Positions 33,921-44,200 of a stretch of 64,000 bases of DNA are shown piece by piece. Origin of the DNA: CAYMZZ01 sp046297935. GTDB taxonomy: Bacteria; Bacteroidota; Bacteroidia; Chitinophagales; Chitinophagaceae. Each line of letters starts with the position of its first letter. The first letter of the stretch is position 1. The notes under the pieces were generated by a model. It was not told the origin of the DNA. It ran no database searches and worked only from the letters and a program-made list of their open reading frames with translations. The position numbers and the translations under genes are program-made. The stretch spans positions 1 through 64,000 of the forward strand of contig JBKBHA010000010.1 in assembly GCA_046297935.1 (NCBI GenBank), in the 5' to 3' direction.

Positions 33921-34495
33921 TGGATCTTGTTTTTAAGTTGATCCCGCAACAGGGCACGAAGTTGTTGCAGGCAACGATATTTATTATTTTTCGCAGTGGG
34001 TTCAGTCCATCCAAAATGTTCGGCAATTTTCTGCATTCGATGTTTTTCAAAATAAAAACGCCTTAGCAGTTCCCGGCAGTTTCCGCCCATATTCCCTAAT
34101 GCAACTGATACCATTTTCAATTGCTCCGCGTCTGCGGGATCGTCGGTTGGTACCGGATTGTCGGCCAATGGCAACTCGTCCAATTTTGTTACCGGCCGAA
34201 TTTTTCTGGCTCTAAGCTGGTCGATCCATTTGAACCGTGCCACCTGAAACAGATAAGCGCCAAATTCATGGCTGTCGGCAGGCGAAAATTTACCTGATTG
34301 AATATTTCGCCAGACGGCCAGAAAAGATTCCTGATAACAATCTCTGGCATCATCGGCATCGCCGCTGTTCTTCAGGATGTAGCCCTCTACGCCTCCGAAG
34401 TTTTCGGTGTAGAGCTCCTGCAGCAGGCCATCGTCCTGATCCAGAACGCGGCTGGCAAATAATTGTGGAGCATGTGAATGGTCGGCCCGTTGCAT
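33917..34495 (-). CDS. ECF-type RNA polymerase sigma factor
   Basis: 192 residues of the sigma-70 ECF group. Region 2 contains GDADDARDCYQESFLAVWRNI, then the -10 recognition part FQVARFKWIDQLRARK; region 4 has ELLRRFYFEKHRMQKIAEHFGWTEPTAKNNKYRCLQQLRALL. It is the first gene of the operon with the TPR membrane protein and the CHAT protein. The 4-bp overlap (ATGA) with the next gene supports a single transcript. Its 5' region (34496-34673, 178 bp) holds the likely autoregulated promoter. Confidence 0.9.
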   Translation of the reverse strand: MQRADHSHAPQLFASRVLDQDDGLLQELYTENFGGVEGYILKNSGDADDARDCYQESFLAVWRNIQSGKFSPADSHEFGAYLFQVARFKWIDQLRARKIRPVTKLDELPLADNPVPTDDPADAEQLKMVSVALGNMGGNCRELLRRFYFEKHRMQKIAEHFGWTEPTAKNNKYRCLQQLRALLRDQLKNKIQ

Positions 34496-34673
34496 GTCTT
34501 TCGTTCAATTGCAACCTAAGATAAACCATTCTGCCTTAATTCAATCTAGTCCATTCACCCGTCGCGTTGTTCTACACCAGATTATCGAAAGGCTGGGCAA
34601 AAGGTCATCAATACCGGATTTGGCGGGTCTTATATTGATCTCTGTCTATAAACTGAGGGTCCCACAAATGCCA

Positions 34674-35066
34674 CTACGACACCAGGAGTTGAAAAAGCCG
34701 ATCGAGTTCCATTTCCGGGTTCTCGGTCAACCCGGGATGCACCCTTGAAGTTTGTACGATGGTACTACGCTGGGCAGTTAGCCAGCGAAAGCGTGAACCT
34801 GCATCGAGAGTGGCAATTGGACCTGCATCGGGCAAGCCGCTGCATATTTTTTGAAAGGCCAGCAGGTACGGTTCTAATTCGGCAATAGCAGGATGCACTG
34901 GGAAAGCGTGTAAACGTTCAGGGACTAATTGGTACCGCATTTTCAGAAACTTCAGTTTTTGGCAATACAGCACTACCCCCACATTGATAAATTCATCCCG
35001 TTCAACGCGCGGCACCACCCTCACAATCGCATACTCATATAAATGTTTCTCTTGCATGGATGGCAT
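34674..35066 (-). CDS. DUF3037 protein
   Basis: 130 residues (the internal Met at 35057, starting MQEKHLYEYAIVRVVPRVERDEFINVGV, is the usual family start). The YAIVRVVPRxERxEFxNVGVVLY signature of DUF3037 is clear. It overlaps the HipA-like kinase gene by about 30 bp, the usual arrangement of this pair. The function is unknown; it may modulate the kinase. Confidence 0.88.
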   Translation of the reverse strand: MPSMQEKHLYEYAIVRVVPRVERDEFINVGVVLYCQKLKFLKMRYQLVPERLHAFPVHPAIAELEPYLLAFQKICSGLPDAGPIATLDAGSRFRWLTAQRSTIVQTSRVHPGLTENPEMELDRLFQLLVS

Positions 35067-35811
35067 TTTCTAAAAATATACTGGCGTTTTTTAGTCGAAG
35101 GCTCAGGAAATCGAAATAACGCTCCTGGGGTACGGCAGGATCGATCCAACTTGCAGGGATCAGCGCTACCAGTTGCCTGAGGAGCGATGGATTGATGGTT
35201 TTCAAGAATTCCTCGTGTACAGTCCTCAACAGTGATGCCTGAGGCAACAACACATGATCCTTGATCTGCATAAACGGGCGTAAAGCCTGCTCCTCCCAAT
35301 TATCCGGGCTATGATGAAAGTACAGGGCGGCACCAAAATCAATCATCCATAGTTCTGACTTCCAGCAAAGCATATTGGTGTTGCGAACGGTTCGGTCGAC
35401 ATTCATCAAAAATGCGTCGAGCCAAACAATTCGTGATGCCTGCAGTTCGTCAACCTTCATTACAACAGGGTCGAAGCTGACCGCTCCACTTAAATAGTGC
35501 AAACCCAGGTTCACGCCTTCGCTTGCCCTCAGCAATTCCTGTATTTCGGGATCGGGCTCGGTGCGGCCAAACGCGTGATCGAGATCAGCCAGCACCAGCT
35601 CTGGTACTTTAAACTGCTGTGATCGGAATAGTTCAGCGCCAAGGAGGTCGGCAATCAGGGCTTTGGTGCCCTGACCGGCGCCGCGGAACTTGAGAACATA
35701 CATGAAACCATCGTCGGCTTCCACTATGGCAGGCAGCGACCCGCCCTCGCGAAGGGGAGTTATGTATCGCAGCACTTTTACCGTGCGTATTGAAAAGGAA
35801 CTTGCAGTCAT
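35035..35811 (-). CDS. HipA-like kinase (HipA_2 family)
   Basis: 258 residues. The protein-kinase-like fold is shown by Lys41 in YVLKFRGAGQGTKAL (nucleotide binding), NVDRTVRNTNML (Asp139, Asn146 of the catalytic loop) and WMIDFGAALYF (DFG at 158-160). This is the shorter HipA_2 family usually paired with DUF3037, as here (overlapping downstream gene). Whether it is a toxin, as in HipA, is not known. Confidence 0.88.
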   Translation of the reverse strand: MTASSFSIRTVKVLRYITPLREGGSLPAIVEADDGFMYVLKFRGAGQGTKALIADLLGAELFRSQQFKVPELVLADLDHAFGRTEPDPEIQELLRASEGVNLGLHYLSGAVSFDPVVMKVDELQASRIVWLDAFLMNVDRTVRNTNMLCWKSELWMIDFGAALYFHHSPDNWEEQALRPFMQIKDHVLLPQASLLRTVHEEFLKTINPSLLRQLVALIPASWIDPAVPQERYFDFLSLRLKNASIFLENAIHARETFI

Positions 35812-35859
35812 GTCTACTGCAAGTTAGCGGCTTTGAACGATTCAATCGGCCAATGCTAT

Positions 35860-36186
35860 TCAAAATGCATAACGAATACGTTCGGTATGCCGAAAGCTTG
35901 AGCCAGGCTGGTTGTGGCCGGCGGCCCAATCGGGTCTCAGTTCGGTCGCCCGAATCTCATACTTTTTTTGGGCAGAGTATCCAGAGTTGCTAAAGTAAGG
36001 GTCAACTGTTTCGCGGCTGAAAAATAGTCCGCTGTCCCGGTTCCATTCAATCCAGGCGGCAGATGGGGTTCGAATTGATTTGAGAGGCGATCCCGCTTCA
36101 CCAGCGCTGTAGCCACCCCATACGGCGGCTGCCAAAAGCAGGGAAATCACAGTATGACTGATAAAGGAATGTGTGGATGGCTGCAT
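35860..36186 (-). CDS. small membrane-anchored hypothetical protein
   Basis: 108 residues with an N-terminal hydrophobic helix (HTVISLLLAAAVWGGYSAG) and a soluble polar tail. No family was recognised. It lies between the HipA-like kinase (48 bp apart) and the MBL hydrolase (about 60 bp apart) on the same strand and shares no homology with them. Coding is inferred from the good frame and signal-like helix. Confidence 0.45.
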   Translation of the reverse strand: MQPSTHSFISHTVISLLLAAAVWGGYSAGEAGSPLKSIRTPSAAWIEWNRDSGLFFSRETVDPYFSNSGYSAQKKYEIRATELRPDWAAGHNQPGSSFRHTERIRYAF

Positions 36187-36247
36187 GTGCGGAGGTTTGA
36201 AAGATTCATACCTCTATCGTGCACTGCCGGGGATTGTCATCAGGTAA

Positions 36248-37075
36248 TCAGGAAAATAATGAAAGCTGACTGTTGCCAGGCTTGCTGCGCTCTGAGCTAC
36301 GCGGTCCACCACTGGGATCCAAATCCCAGAGTGGCGATTCCTGATAGCGAGAAGCGACATGAACCGTCATCCTGCTTCGGAAGCTGTCAAACATACTATC
36401 GACCAACTCGGGCCGGTTGCTGTTCGCCGATAAATGTGACAGGATGAGGTGCCGGAGTTGCGGCCCAGCCTTGGCCCGGATCAATTCCAGCGCTTCGTCA
36501 TTCGAGAGGTGCCCTCTGCGGCCACTTATTCGGTTTTTCAGAGCGCGTGGATAGCTTCCCGACTCAAGCAACTGGCTGCAATAATTACTTTCCAGAAAAA
36601 GTGCGTGGCATTTTGGTACCCATTTTTTCACTTCCGAGCAGGCGTAGCCAATATCTGTAATTACACCAACATGATAATTCTGCTGAGAAATAATATAGCT
36701 CACAGCTTCCGCTGCATCGTGCGATTTAGAAAAGGAACGTATTCGCAGATTACCCAGATCGAACTGTTCATCCCGCTTTATGAAGCGGGTAATGACTGTT
36801 TGAGGGATTCGGTGAAGTGCTCTCCAGGTGCCTTCCGTACTATAAACTGGCAACTGGTATTTGCGCACCAATACATCAAGACCGAGAATATGATCACTAT
36901 GCTCATGCGTCAACAGAATGCCTTTCACCCGATTCATACTCAGGCCAAGCCGGGTCATGCGACGCTCGGTTTCGCGACAGGAAATTCCCACGTCGACCAA
37001 AATAGCTTCATTGCTGTTCCCAACATAGTAACAATTTCCATTACTCCCCGATGCTATGGCTGCAAAAGACAACAT
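36248..37075 (-). CDS. MBL-fold hydrolase (YycJ/WalJ-like)
   Basis: 275 residues. Starts SFAAIASGSNGNCYYVG and carries the metallo-beta-lactamase motif LLTHEHSDHILGLDVLV, then SKSHDAAEAVSYII, VITDIGYACSEV and ESNYCSQLLESGSYPRALKNRISGRRGHLSN. The order and motifs match the YycJ group of MBL hydrolases, predicted exonucleases or phosphodiesterases. It lies 19 bp downstream of the xylulokinase gene, so may be cotranscribed. Confidence 0.88.
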   Translation of the reverse strand: MLSFAAIASGSNGNCYYVGNSNEAILVDVGISCRETERRMTRLGLSMNRVKGILLTHEHSDHILGLDVLVRKYQLPVYSTEGTWRALHRIPQTVITRFIKRDEQFDLGNLRIRSFSKSHDAAEAVSYIISQQNYHVGVITDIGYACSEVKKWVPKCHALFLESNYCSQLLESGSYPRALKNRISGRRGHLSNDEALELIRAKAGPQLRHLILSHLSANSNRPELVDSMFDSFRSRMTVHVASRYQESPLWDLDPSGGPRSSERSKPGNSQLSLFS

Positions 37076-37094
37076 GTATTTAACAAAATCTGTT

Positions 37095-38576
37095 TTATTG
37101 TTCCAATTGTTTATGCAGCAATTCCTTCCAGTTTAGCCATTGTGCTTCCAGTGCAGCATTGGCGGTGGGCTCAATGACGCTGATACTGCTTCGCTCCTGT
37201 TCTTCCTCTCTGTTTCCCTTTGCCGCACTCCATCCCATCGAAGCACCCAAAGCAGCACCGTAACTGCCATCGCCTTCATAAAACTCAATAGGCAGGCCAG
37301 TCAGATCTGCAATTGTTTGGGCAAATACCTCGCTCAGGAACAAATTGGTCCTTGGCGCACGAACCACAGTGGGCTGAAGTCCGTTTTCACGCATGATATC
37401 GAATCCGTAGCGGAATGCAAAGGCAATACCTTCCAGTGTCGCACGCGCTGCATGCTGCCAACCATGCTTGTTTAAGTCGACATTTAACCAGGATGAACCT
37501 GTGAATCTGTTCGACAGCATTCGCTCTGCCCCGTTGCCAAAGGGAATTGCCAGTAAACCGTCTGATCCCGCCGAAACGCAAGCGGCAGCGCTGTTAATTT
37601 CTGAATAACTACGCTGGTTAGCCCATTGTTGTTTAAACCATTTGTAAAAAATTCCGGCGGCATTGATGCACAGCAGGGTACCTACCCGCGGATCCTCCTT
37701 CGTATGCGACACATGAGCAAAACTATTGATACGCGAGCCCTGGTCGTAGCCATATTTATCTCCTACCGCATACAACACACCCGAAGTGCCACCCGTGGCG
37801 GCCAATTGCCCTGGCGCCATAACCGCCAGCGACAGCGCATTGTTAAGCTGATCGCCTGCTTTATATGTTACTGGCAAACCTGAACGCAAACGCAGTTGTG
37901 TCGCTACATCAGGCCGCGTCCCGCCATGTTCAGTAAAAACAGGTACTATTCCGGGAAAGATTGACTCATCAAAGCCAAAGAATTCCAACAGCGGTTGAGC
38001 GAGTTGGTGTTTTCGGAAGTCCCAAAACACCCCTTCAGATAAGGCCGAAATAGTGGTAGTAATTTCGCCGGTCAGTTTCATAGCGATATAATCACCGGGC
38101 AACATGATCTTGCCAATACGGGCAAAGTTCTCAGGTTCCTGATCCTTAACCCAGGCCAGTTTTGCGGCAGTGAAGTTTCCCGGCGAGTTAAGCAGTGAGG
38201 GCAGGCAGTAGTCGGCGCCTAATGCTTCAAAGGCTGCATTGCCATATGGAACCGCTCTGCTGTCGCACCAGATTATTGCAGGTCTAATTACCTGTTGCCG
38301 GCTGTCCACCAGCACAAGGCCATGCATTTGATAAGCTATCCCAATACCGGCAATGTCCTGCGGGTCATACGCACCGGTTGCATGACAGGCAAGAATGGCA
38401 CGACAGGTGTACTGCCACCAGTCATCGGGATTCTGCTCTGCCCAGCCAGTGTGTGGCGAATGAATGGGAGCTTCCTCCTGCGGAAAAGTAGAACTGGCCA
38501 GAGTGGTTTGCTTTTCACTATCTACAACGCTAACTTTCACAGACGAAGTACCCAAATCAATTCCGAGGAAGATCAT
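37095..38576 (-). CDS. xylB: xylulokinase-type FGGY carbohydrate kinase
   Basis: 493 residues, full FGGY length. The N-terminal FLGIDLGTSSVKVSVVD phosphate-binding motif, the GIGIAYQMHGLVLVD block typical of xylulokinase, and the second half AGDQLNNALSLAVMAPGQLAATGGTSGVLYAVGDKYG are all present. It should phosphorylate D-xylulose (or a close ketose). No xylose isomerase is nearby, so substrate is inferred. A terminator-like hairpin with ten T's lies just upstream at 38638-38672 on the same strand and separates it from the SusCD operon. Confidence 0.85.
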   Translation of the reverse strand: MIFLGIDLGTSSVKVSVVDSEKQTTLASSTFPQEEAPIHSPHTGWAEQNPDDWWQYTCRAILACHATGAYDPQDIAGIGIAYQMHGLVLVDSRQQVIRPAIIWCDSRAVPYGNAAFEALGADYCLPSLLNSPGNFTAAKLAWVKDQEPENFARIGKIMLPGDYIAMKLTGEITTTISALSEGVFWDFRKHQLAQPLLEFFGFDESIFPGIVPVFTEHGGTRPDVATQLRLRSGLPVTYKAGDQLNNALSLAVMAPGQLAATGGTSGVLYAVGDKYGYDQGSRINSFAHVSHTKEDPRVGTLLCINAAGIFYKWFKQQWANQRSYSEINSAAACVSAGSDGLLAIPFGNGAERMLSNRFTGSSWLNVDLNKHGWQHAARATLEGIAFAFRYGFDIMRENGLQPTVVRAPRTNLFLSEVFAQTIADLTGLPIEFYEGDGSYGAALGASMGWSAAKGNREEEQERSSISVIEPTANAALEAQWLNWKELLHKQLEQ

Positions 38577-38637
38577 AACCGGCTATTTTCAGTTCACGGC
38601 ACAGCGTGCCATTGGCGCAAAATAACCATTGTTGGGC

Positions 38638-38672
38638 AAAAAAAAAGCAGGCCGACTGGAAAGCCACCTGCG
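38638..38672 (-). terminator. intrinsic terminator after SusCD operon
   Basis: On the minus strand GCAGG...CCTGC closes a stem around an internal TTTCC loop region and is followed by a run of ten T's. It lies about 210 bp after the lipoprotein stop at 38885 and 62 bp before the xylulokinase start. Confidence 0.6.
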
Positions 38673-38785
38673 TGGGTCTTGTTGACCGTTCACATGAGAA
38701 AACTGACTTTAAACTTGGGACTTCGGGGGAATTCCCTTGTTTTGTCTTAATCTCGTTGCAAAAATAACTGCCATGATAAAGTGAA

Positions 38786-38860
38786 AAGTGGCAACCTCTC
38801 TGAAGCATGAATCCTGGCTGTTAAGACATGAATTCGACGCTTCTAAACAGGTTACCACTT
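38786..38860. repeat. 12-bp inverted repeat with a 51-bp spacer
   Basis: AAGTGGCAACCT (38786-38797) and AGGTTACCACTT (38849-38860), 11 of 12 complementary, with a 51-bp spacer. It lies in the 308-bp gap 38577-38884 (no gene seen) that also holds the terminator-like hairpin. Possibly the end of the SusCD transcript or a regulator site. Confidence 0.4.
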
Positions 38861-38884
38861 GGCTGATTTTTTCTTCTTACTTTA

Positions 38885-39805
38885 TTACCGCCGCATCACG
38901 GTTGTAGCAACCGTTCCGAAATATCCGAGTATGGTGCCTGAACCCGGATCGTACACACCCAGTTGATATCGCAAATTGATACGACTGTTACAGATCGAAA
39001 AATTGTTCGCAGCTGTGCTTGCTGCCGGCGCTGCACGGATCACGAGATTCATACCGTCGTAAGCAGAGTTCAGGATACCCGCATCTGCTGGAGTAATGGT
39101 TGGCGCTTCTACATTGATCACCGTGTTGGCCGGGTCAGACCAATCCATGATGAATGGCACATCCCCAAATCCGTAATCCCACACGTTGTTGATCACAGCT
39201 CTTGCTGTAGTGGCAGTAAGCGGAGTTATGGATACTACCCGGGTTGGATAAGGACCATAGTCGCCAAAGCCGGCATCGATGCTATTGTTGTATACACCAA
39301 CAAGTGCAGCCAGTTCAGCCTCGGTCACATCCCCGTCGAAACAGGGACCGCGCATCAATAAACGAATTGTGTCGTTGAAGTTGGCTACTTCCACACCAGG
39401 TGTAGTCAGCGCAATGATAAGTGTATCCTTTCTGCCTGAGTTATATTGATTGTATACTCCAGTGACGGTGAAAGAACCCAGCACTTCGCCGGCCGGTATG
39501 GAAATAGTGCCGCCACTACCAAGGCCGCCCAGGCTGTAATGGGTGCCTTCTGCAGCGCCGGTACTGCTGGTAACCTTTACCGTTACGGTACGGTCTTGTT
39601 CAGCCACGGTTGTCAATCCAACCTGTACGGTATAAGCGGGAGCCGGATCCGATACAATTGAATAACTCTGGTCTTCATCGCCGATAAATTTCGCCAATGA
39701 AGGCGGAACTTCCAGATTGCTGGCGGGCTTGGTACAACTGTAGGTGAGAGTTAGCAACAAGGCCAGCAAAGCAAACAGTTGAAAATTATTTCTAAGCATA
39801 TGCAA
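38885..39805 (-). CDS. surface lipoprotein of the SusCD operon
   Basis: 306 residues. A lipobox (LTYSC) follows the signal peptide. The mature part has two or three beta-sandwich segments with Calx-beta-like repeats (VTVKVTSSTGAAEGTHYSLGGLGSGGTISIPAGEV, then SFTVTGVYNQYNSGRKDTLIIALTTPGVEVANF). Its last residues read GYFGTVATTVMRR. As the third gene behind SusC and SusD it is probably a substrate-binding or stabilising surface protein, like SusE/SusF. A start 6 bp downstream (MLRNN) is equally possible. Confidence 0.75.
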   Translation of the reverse strand: MHMLRNNFQLFALLALLLTLTYSCTKPASNLEVPPSLAKFIGDEDQSYSIVSDPAPAYTVQVGLTTVAEQDRTVTVKVTSSTGAAEGTHYSLGGLGSGGTISIPAGEVLGSFTVTGVYNQYNSGRKDTLIIALTTPGVEVANFNDTIRLLMRGPCFDGDVTEAELAALVGVYNNSIDAGFGDYGPYPTRVVSITPLTATTARAVINNVWDYGFGDVPFIMDWSDPANTVINVEAPTITPADAGILNSAYDGMNLVIRAAPAASTAANNFSICNSRINLRYQLGVYDPGSGTILGYFGTVATTVMRR

Positions 39806-39864
39806 AAGCTTTATGGTTTAGATGGCAGGTTTTGAAATAAGGTGAATCCTTTATGGTCGATCGA

Positions 39865-41274
39865 TTAATTATAACCGGGGTTGGGGACCATGTTCGGGTT
39901 CGCCAGTATTTCATCCTGCGGGATAGGAAATGTGAAACGGAAATTGTCGGCTGGCAAGGTCTGCCAGTTTGGACTGTCTACATCGCTCGCGCTACGCTGT
40001 AGCGGCAAACCGAGGCGCTTCAGATCAAAGAAACGGAAGCCTTCAAAGCAAAGTTCTTTGAACCGTTCTTCCAATACCGCATTGATCAATTCGGTTGCCG
40101 ATCCGAAAGTCTGGTTGCTGTAACCAGTAATTCGGTTCGAACGAAGCAGGTTTAGATCAGCTGCTCCGGCTGCAATATTGGGAGACGCCAGGCGTGCATA
40201 GGCTTCAGCCCGAATCAGGTACATTTCGGCAGTACGAATCGGCTTGGCATCTACCACGCGGCCACCACGAGATGACACAAAAAACTTGTTCACTGTTCTT
40301 TTTCCTGCCAGATTACCAATAAAGGCATCTTTCCGAATATCGTCCATCGAAAAGCTATTGGTCAGTTTATCCGAAGGCGAAAGAATCACATTACCTCCTG
40401 TGCTTGTCCACAAAGCCCCGTTTATTGTGCTATTCTCGTATCGCAAGCGAAGCAGTGTCTCATTCGTATTCTGATCGGTCCAGATGCCGCGATACGCATC
40501 ACCGCTAACCAAAGGACGCACGTTGCTATTGATAACGGTTGTAGCATAATCAACGGCCTTCTGCCATTCGCCTTTATGCAATGCTACTCTTGCTTCAACT
40601 GCTGTTACGCTGATCTTATTAAATTCAAGTGTATTGTAGTTGCTAACCGATGCATCAGCCACCAACCCTTTCGCGGTAGCCAGGTCGGCTTCCACCTGAG
40701 CCAGTACTTCTGCAACGGTATTGCGGGCTGGTTTTCCCAGCAGATCACTCTTCAACATCACCGGCACACCCAGCGGATCAGCAGGATCGTACCTTTTGCT
40801 ATAACATTGAAGAAGCTCAAAATGACCAAGCGCGCGCAGTGCAAGCAGTTGCCCTTTAATCAGCGGACGCTGCGCATCGTCGCCAGGATTTTCAGCTTCC
40901 ACGATATCTACGTTGGGCAATACGCGATTGACCTGATCGATCAAAGTGTACAGATTGGCAAAAGGTACAATCACATCCGAGCCGGTAGTACCATCAGTAC
41001 CAAACTGCAAACGATAGGTAAACTGGCCAGAACCGCCATTATCGGGACCAAACTTTATTTCATCCGACGCCAGGGCAGCAGCATACACCGTTGCCCAGCG
41101 GGTATATCGAGCATAGGCTGCATTCAATCCTTTCTGACAATCTTCAACCGTCAAAAACGCCTTTGTTTCGTCCACACTATCAGTCGGTGTCAGATCCAGA
41201 TCCTTCTTGCAACTGCTAAACGCGAGCAGAGCAAGCAACAGGCCCGACACAATTTTATTATTCCATCTTTTCAT
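39865..41274 (-). CDS. SusD/RagB family outer-membrane lipoprotein
   Basis: 469 residues. Signal peptide with lipobox (FSSC). Typical SusD features are DLDLTPTDSVDETKAFLTVEDCQKGLNAAYARY near the start, GQLLALRALGHFELLQCYSKRY (RALxY/H motif) and the C-terminal block RFKELCFEGFRFFDLKRLGLPLQR and NPNMVPNPGYN. It binds the ligand at the cell surface for the SusC transporter encoded just upstream. Substrate unknown. Confidence 0.93.
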   Translation of the reverse strand: MKRWNNKIVSGLLLALLAFSSCKKDLDLTPTDSVDETKAFLTVEDCQKGLNAAYARYTRWATVYAAALASDEIKFGPDNGGSGQFTYRLQFGTDGTTGSDVIVPFANLYTLIDQVNRVLPNVDIVEAENPGDDAQRPLIKGQLLALRALGHFELLQCYSKRYDPADPLGVPVMLKSDLLGKPARNTVAEVLAQVEADLATAKGLVADASVSNYNTLEFNKISVTAVEARVALHKGEWQKAVDYATTVINSNVRPLVSGDAYRGIWTDQNTNETLLRLRYENSTINGALWTSTGGNVILSPSDKLTNSFSMDDIRKDAFIGNLAGKRTVNKFFVSSRGGRVVDAKPIRTAEMYLIRAEAYARLASPNIAAGAADLNLLRSNRITGYSNQTFGSATELINAVLEERFKELCFEGFRFFDLKRLGLPLQRSASDVDSPNWQTLPADNFRFTFPIPQDEILANPNMVPNPGYN

Positions 41275-41294
41275 ATAAATAGTAATTAGGGTGA

Positions 41295-44200
41295 TTAAAA
41301 CGTAATGTCTATGCCTGCCGTAATGGCGCGTGGATTCGGATATTCACCGAGCGATACGTTTTGATCGTTTTCAGGATCAAGTCCTTTCCACTTGGTCCAG
41401 GTCAACAGGTTTTGTCCGAGAATATAAAACCGCACATTCGATACATGACGCAGGCGCTCTACCACCGAAGAAGGCATGGTATACGACAACGTAACAGTAC
41501 GCAGACGCAGGAACGAAGCATCCTGTATGAGCTTGCTGGTAAACTGGTTCTGATAAAGGGGACTTGCAGAAGATGCTACGTCACCCGGCTTTTGCCAGAA
41601 GTTGAGCGACTTGGCCTGATTGATCCCCTGGCCAAGGAAATTCGGACTTTCCAGGAAGAATTCCCAGTTGTTAACCAGGTAGTAGTCGGCAGCGTAACTG
41701 AAGAATGCGCTGAAGTCAAAACCCTTGAAACGAAGGCTGGTACCAAATCCGCCTGTGAGCGGCGGTATTGACGTGCCATAATCCTGTACGCGGTTAGCGG
41801 CAGAATACACAGGAGTCACTTTTCCATCGAGGTCATAGTACAAAGGAGCGCCGGTAGAAGCATCTACCCCAGCCCATTTCACTTCAAAATGAGAACCTAT
41901 CGGCTTACCTACACTCACGAGGGAAGTACCCAACTCAAAGGAAGTAATGCCGCCCAGGTCAGTGATCTCATTCTTATTGTAAGCGCCATTTACGTTCAGC
42001 GTCCATGTCAGATCGCGAGTACGAATCACATCATAGTTGATGCTATACTCAATACCACGGTTAAACATTTTGCCAGCATTCACATCAATGCTACCAAATG
42101 GACCGCCCGTAGCCGACAACGATAACTGGGCAAACAGGTTGTTGGTACGTTTGTCGTATACCTGAATATCACCGTACAACTTGTTGCGGAGCATGGCGAA
42201 TTCGATACCTATGTTAAGTGTATTGGTATATTCCCAGTCTGCATTGGGATTACCAGGTGCACTTGCATCGGGCACAATACCGATCTGACCTGAAGTTAAG
42301 TTAGCCTGAGTATTGTACAACGGCAGGTACCCAAAATCACCATAGGGGAAATTATCTGCATTGGCAGATTGTCCGTAGCTGGCTTTAACACGAAGTGTAT
42401 TCAGGAAGCCTACGTTCGACATGAAATTTTCCTTCATCACATCCCATATTCCACCTACGCTCCAGAAACCTTTGAACCGGTTGTCTTCCGGCAATTTCGA
42501 GGTTCCATCGTAACGATAAGAACCGGTAATGGTGTACTTCTTCTGAAAAGTGTAACGGCCTGTTCCCATTACAGACTGTAGCTTATTCTGGCTCTTTCCA
42601 CCTGTAATGGTTTGAAACAACTGGTTGGCCCCATTGCCCGCAGTTACCGCGGCGAAAGTGTTGGGGCGGCGAGGGTCAATACCAAAGGCTGTTCCGTTCA
42701 GATTCTTGCTGTAAACGGCAATGTATTCACCATAAACGGTAAAGTCCACATCGTGATCGGCTGCAAAAGTGTTTTTGTAACCGGCAAATGCGCGCGCATT
42801 CAATGTCAAAAGGCGGTTATACCCGTCGGATATTGAACCTGTGCGGGTGCGCACATTCGTATTGGTGTAGGTATCAAATACGCGCGGGTCGTTGTAAGTG
42901 GTATTTTGTGTGTGCCTGAAATCAATACCACCCGTAACGCCTGCGTAGATATTGTTGGTAAAGTTATAATTGATTGCCGCCGACAAAGTTGCTTTTATCT
43001 GATCATTATAAACCTTGTCGTACTTTGTTTTGTCAAGTTGAGTGGGCGCGCTGTAAACAATACCTGTACCAACATTGTATTCACCATCGGCCGCAAATGG
43101 TCCAATATAACCCGGGGTTACCATTGGCACAAAGAAGGGATTCACAAATGCAGCAAAGGCATTCAGCGCGTTGGTCTGGAAGTTGCGACGGGTATAGCCT
43201 ATATTCGACGATAAGGCGAAAGTCAATTTTTCATCGGCGTAGTCCATATTTGTGCGGAGCGTAACACGCTTCATATCGCTGGGGTCGTTAATTCCTTCTT
43301 CATTATAAATACCCAGGTTAGAGTAAATGCGTGTACGGCCGGTGCCGCCTGAAAAACTTATTTCGTTGTTCGAAAAAGTACCGTTTCGGTAGAAGTAATC
43401 GTACCAGTTGGTATTGATGTTTCTGATACTATCCAGCTGACTGTCGCCAAACGCAAAATCGGCGTCCGTTTTGGGTACCAGTACTCCGCCAACCAGTTTG
43501 TTGGGATTTTGACGGGAATACTGCCAGCCTGGTAATGTCGGAAAATTACCCCAAGCAGTAAGCGATGAATTGGGCAATTGCAGGCCGAGCGCTTCCTGAG
43601 CTACTAGCAGTTCGCTGCTGCTCATCATATCGTATTTAAATTCGGGGCGAAACTTAGTGCCATACTGACCACTAAAACCCAGCTTCATTTTACCACTTGA
43701 TCCGCGCTTGGTGGTTACCACAATTACGCCGGCTGCGCCGCGGCTACCATACAAAGCCGCCGAAGTGGCATCCTTTAACACGTCAATCGATGCAATATCG
43801 TTGGGATTAATGCCCTGAAAAGCGTCTCCCTCCACGGCAATTCCGTCTACCACATACAATGGGTTGCTGCCACCTGTAATGGAAGTTGTACCGCGAATCT
43901 GCAGGCTCGCTGCAGCACCTGGCTGGCCATTGCCCGATAATACGGTAAGACCCGGCGCGCGACCTTGCAACATCTGGTCAAAAGACCCTACCGGCACGTT
44001 GCGAAGTTCTTTATCCGTTACTTTGCTTGCAGCACCTGCATATTCTGAGCGGCGGGCACGGCTGATACCGGTTACCACCACTTCTTCCATATTGGCCGAA
44101 ACTGGCAGAAGCGTTACTGAATAAGTGCTGGTGCCGGAGCGAATATCCACCAACTGGGGCGTCATGCCAACATAGCTAAATTCTAACTGACGGGCATTCT

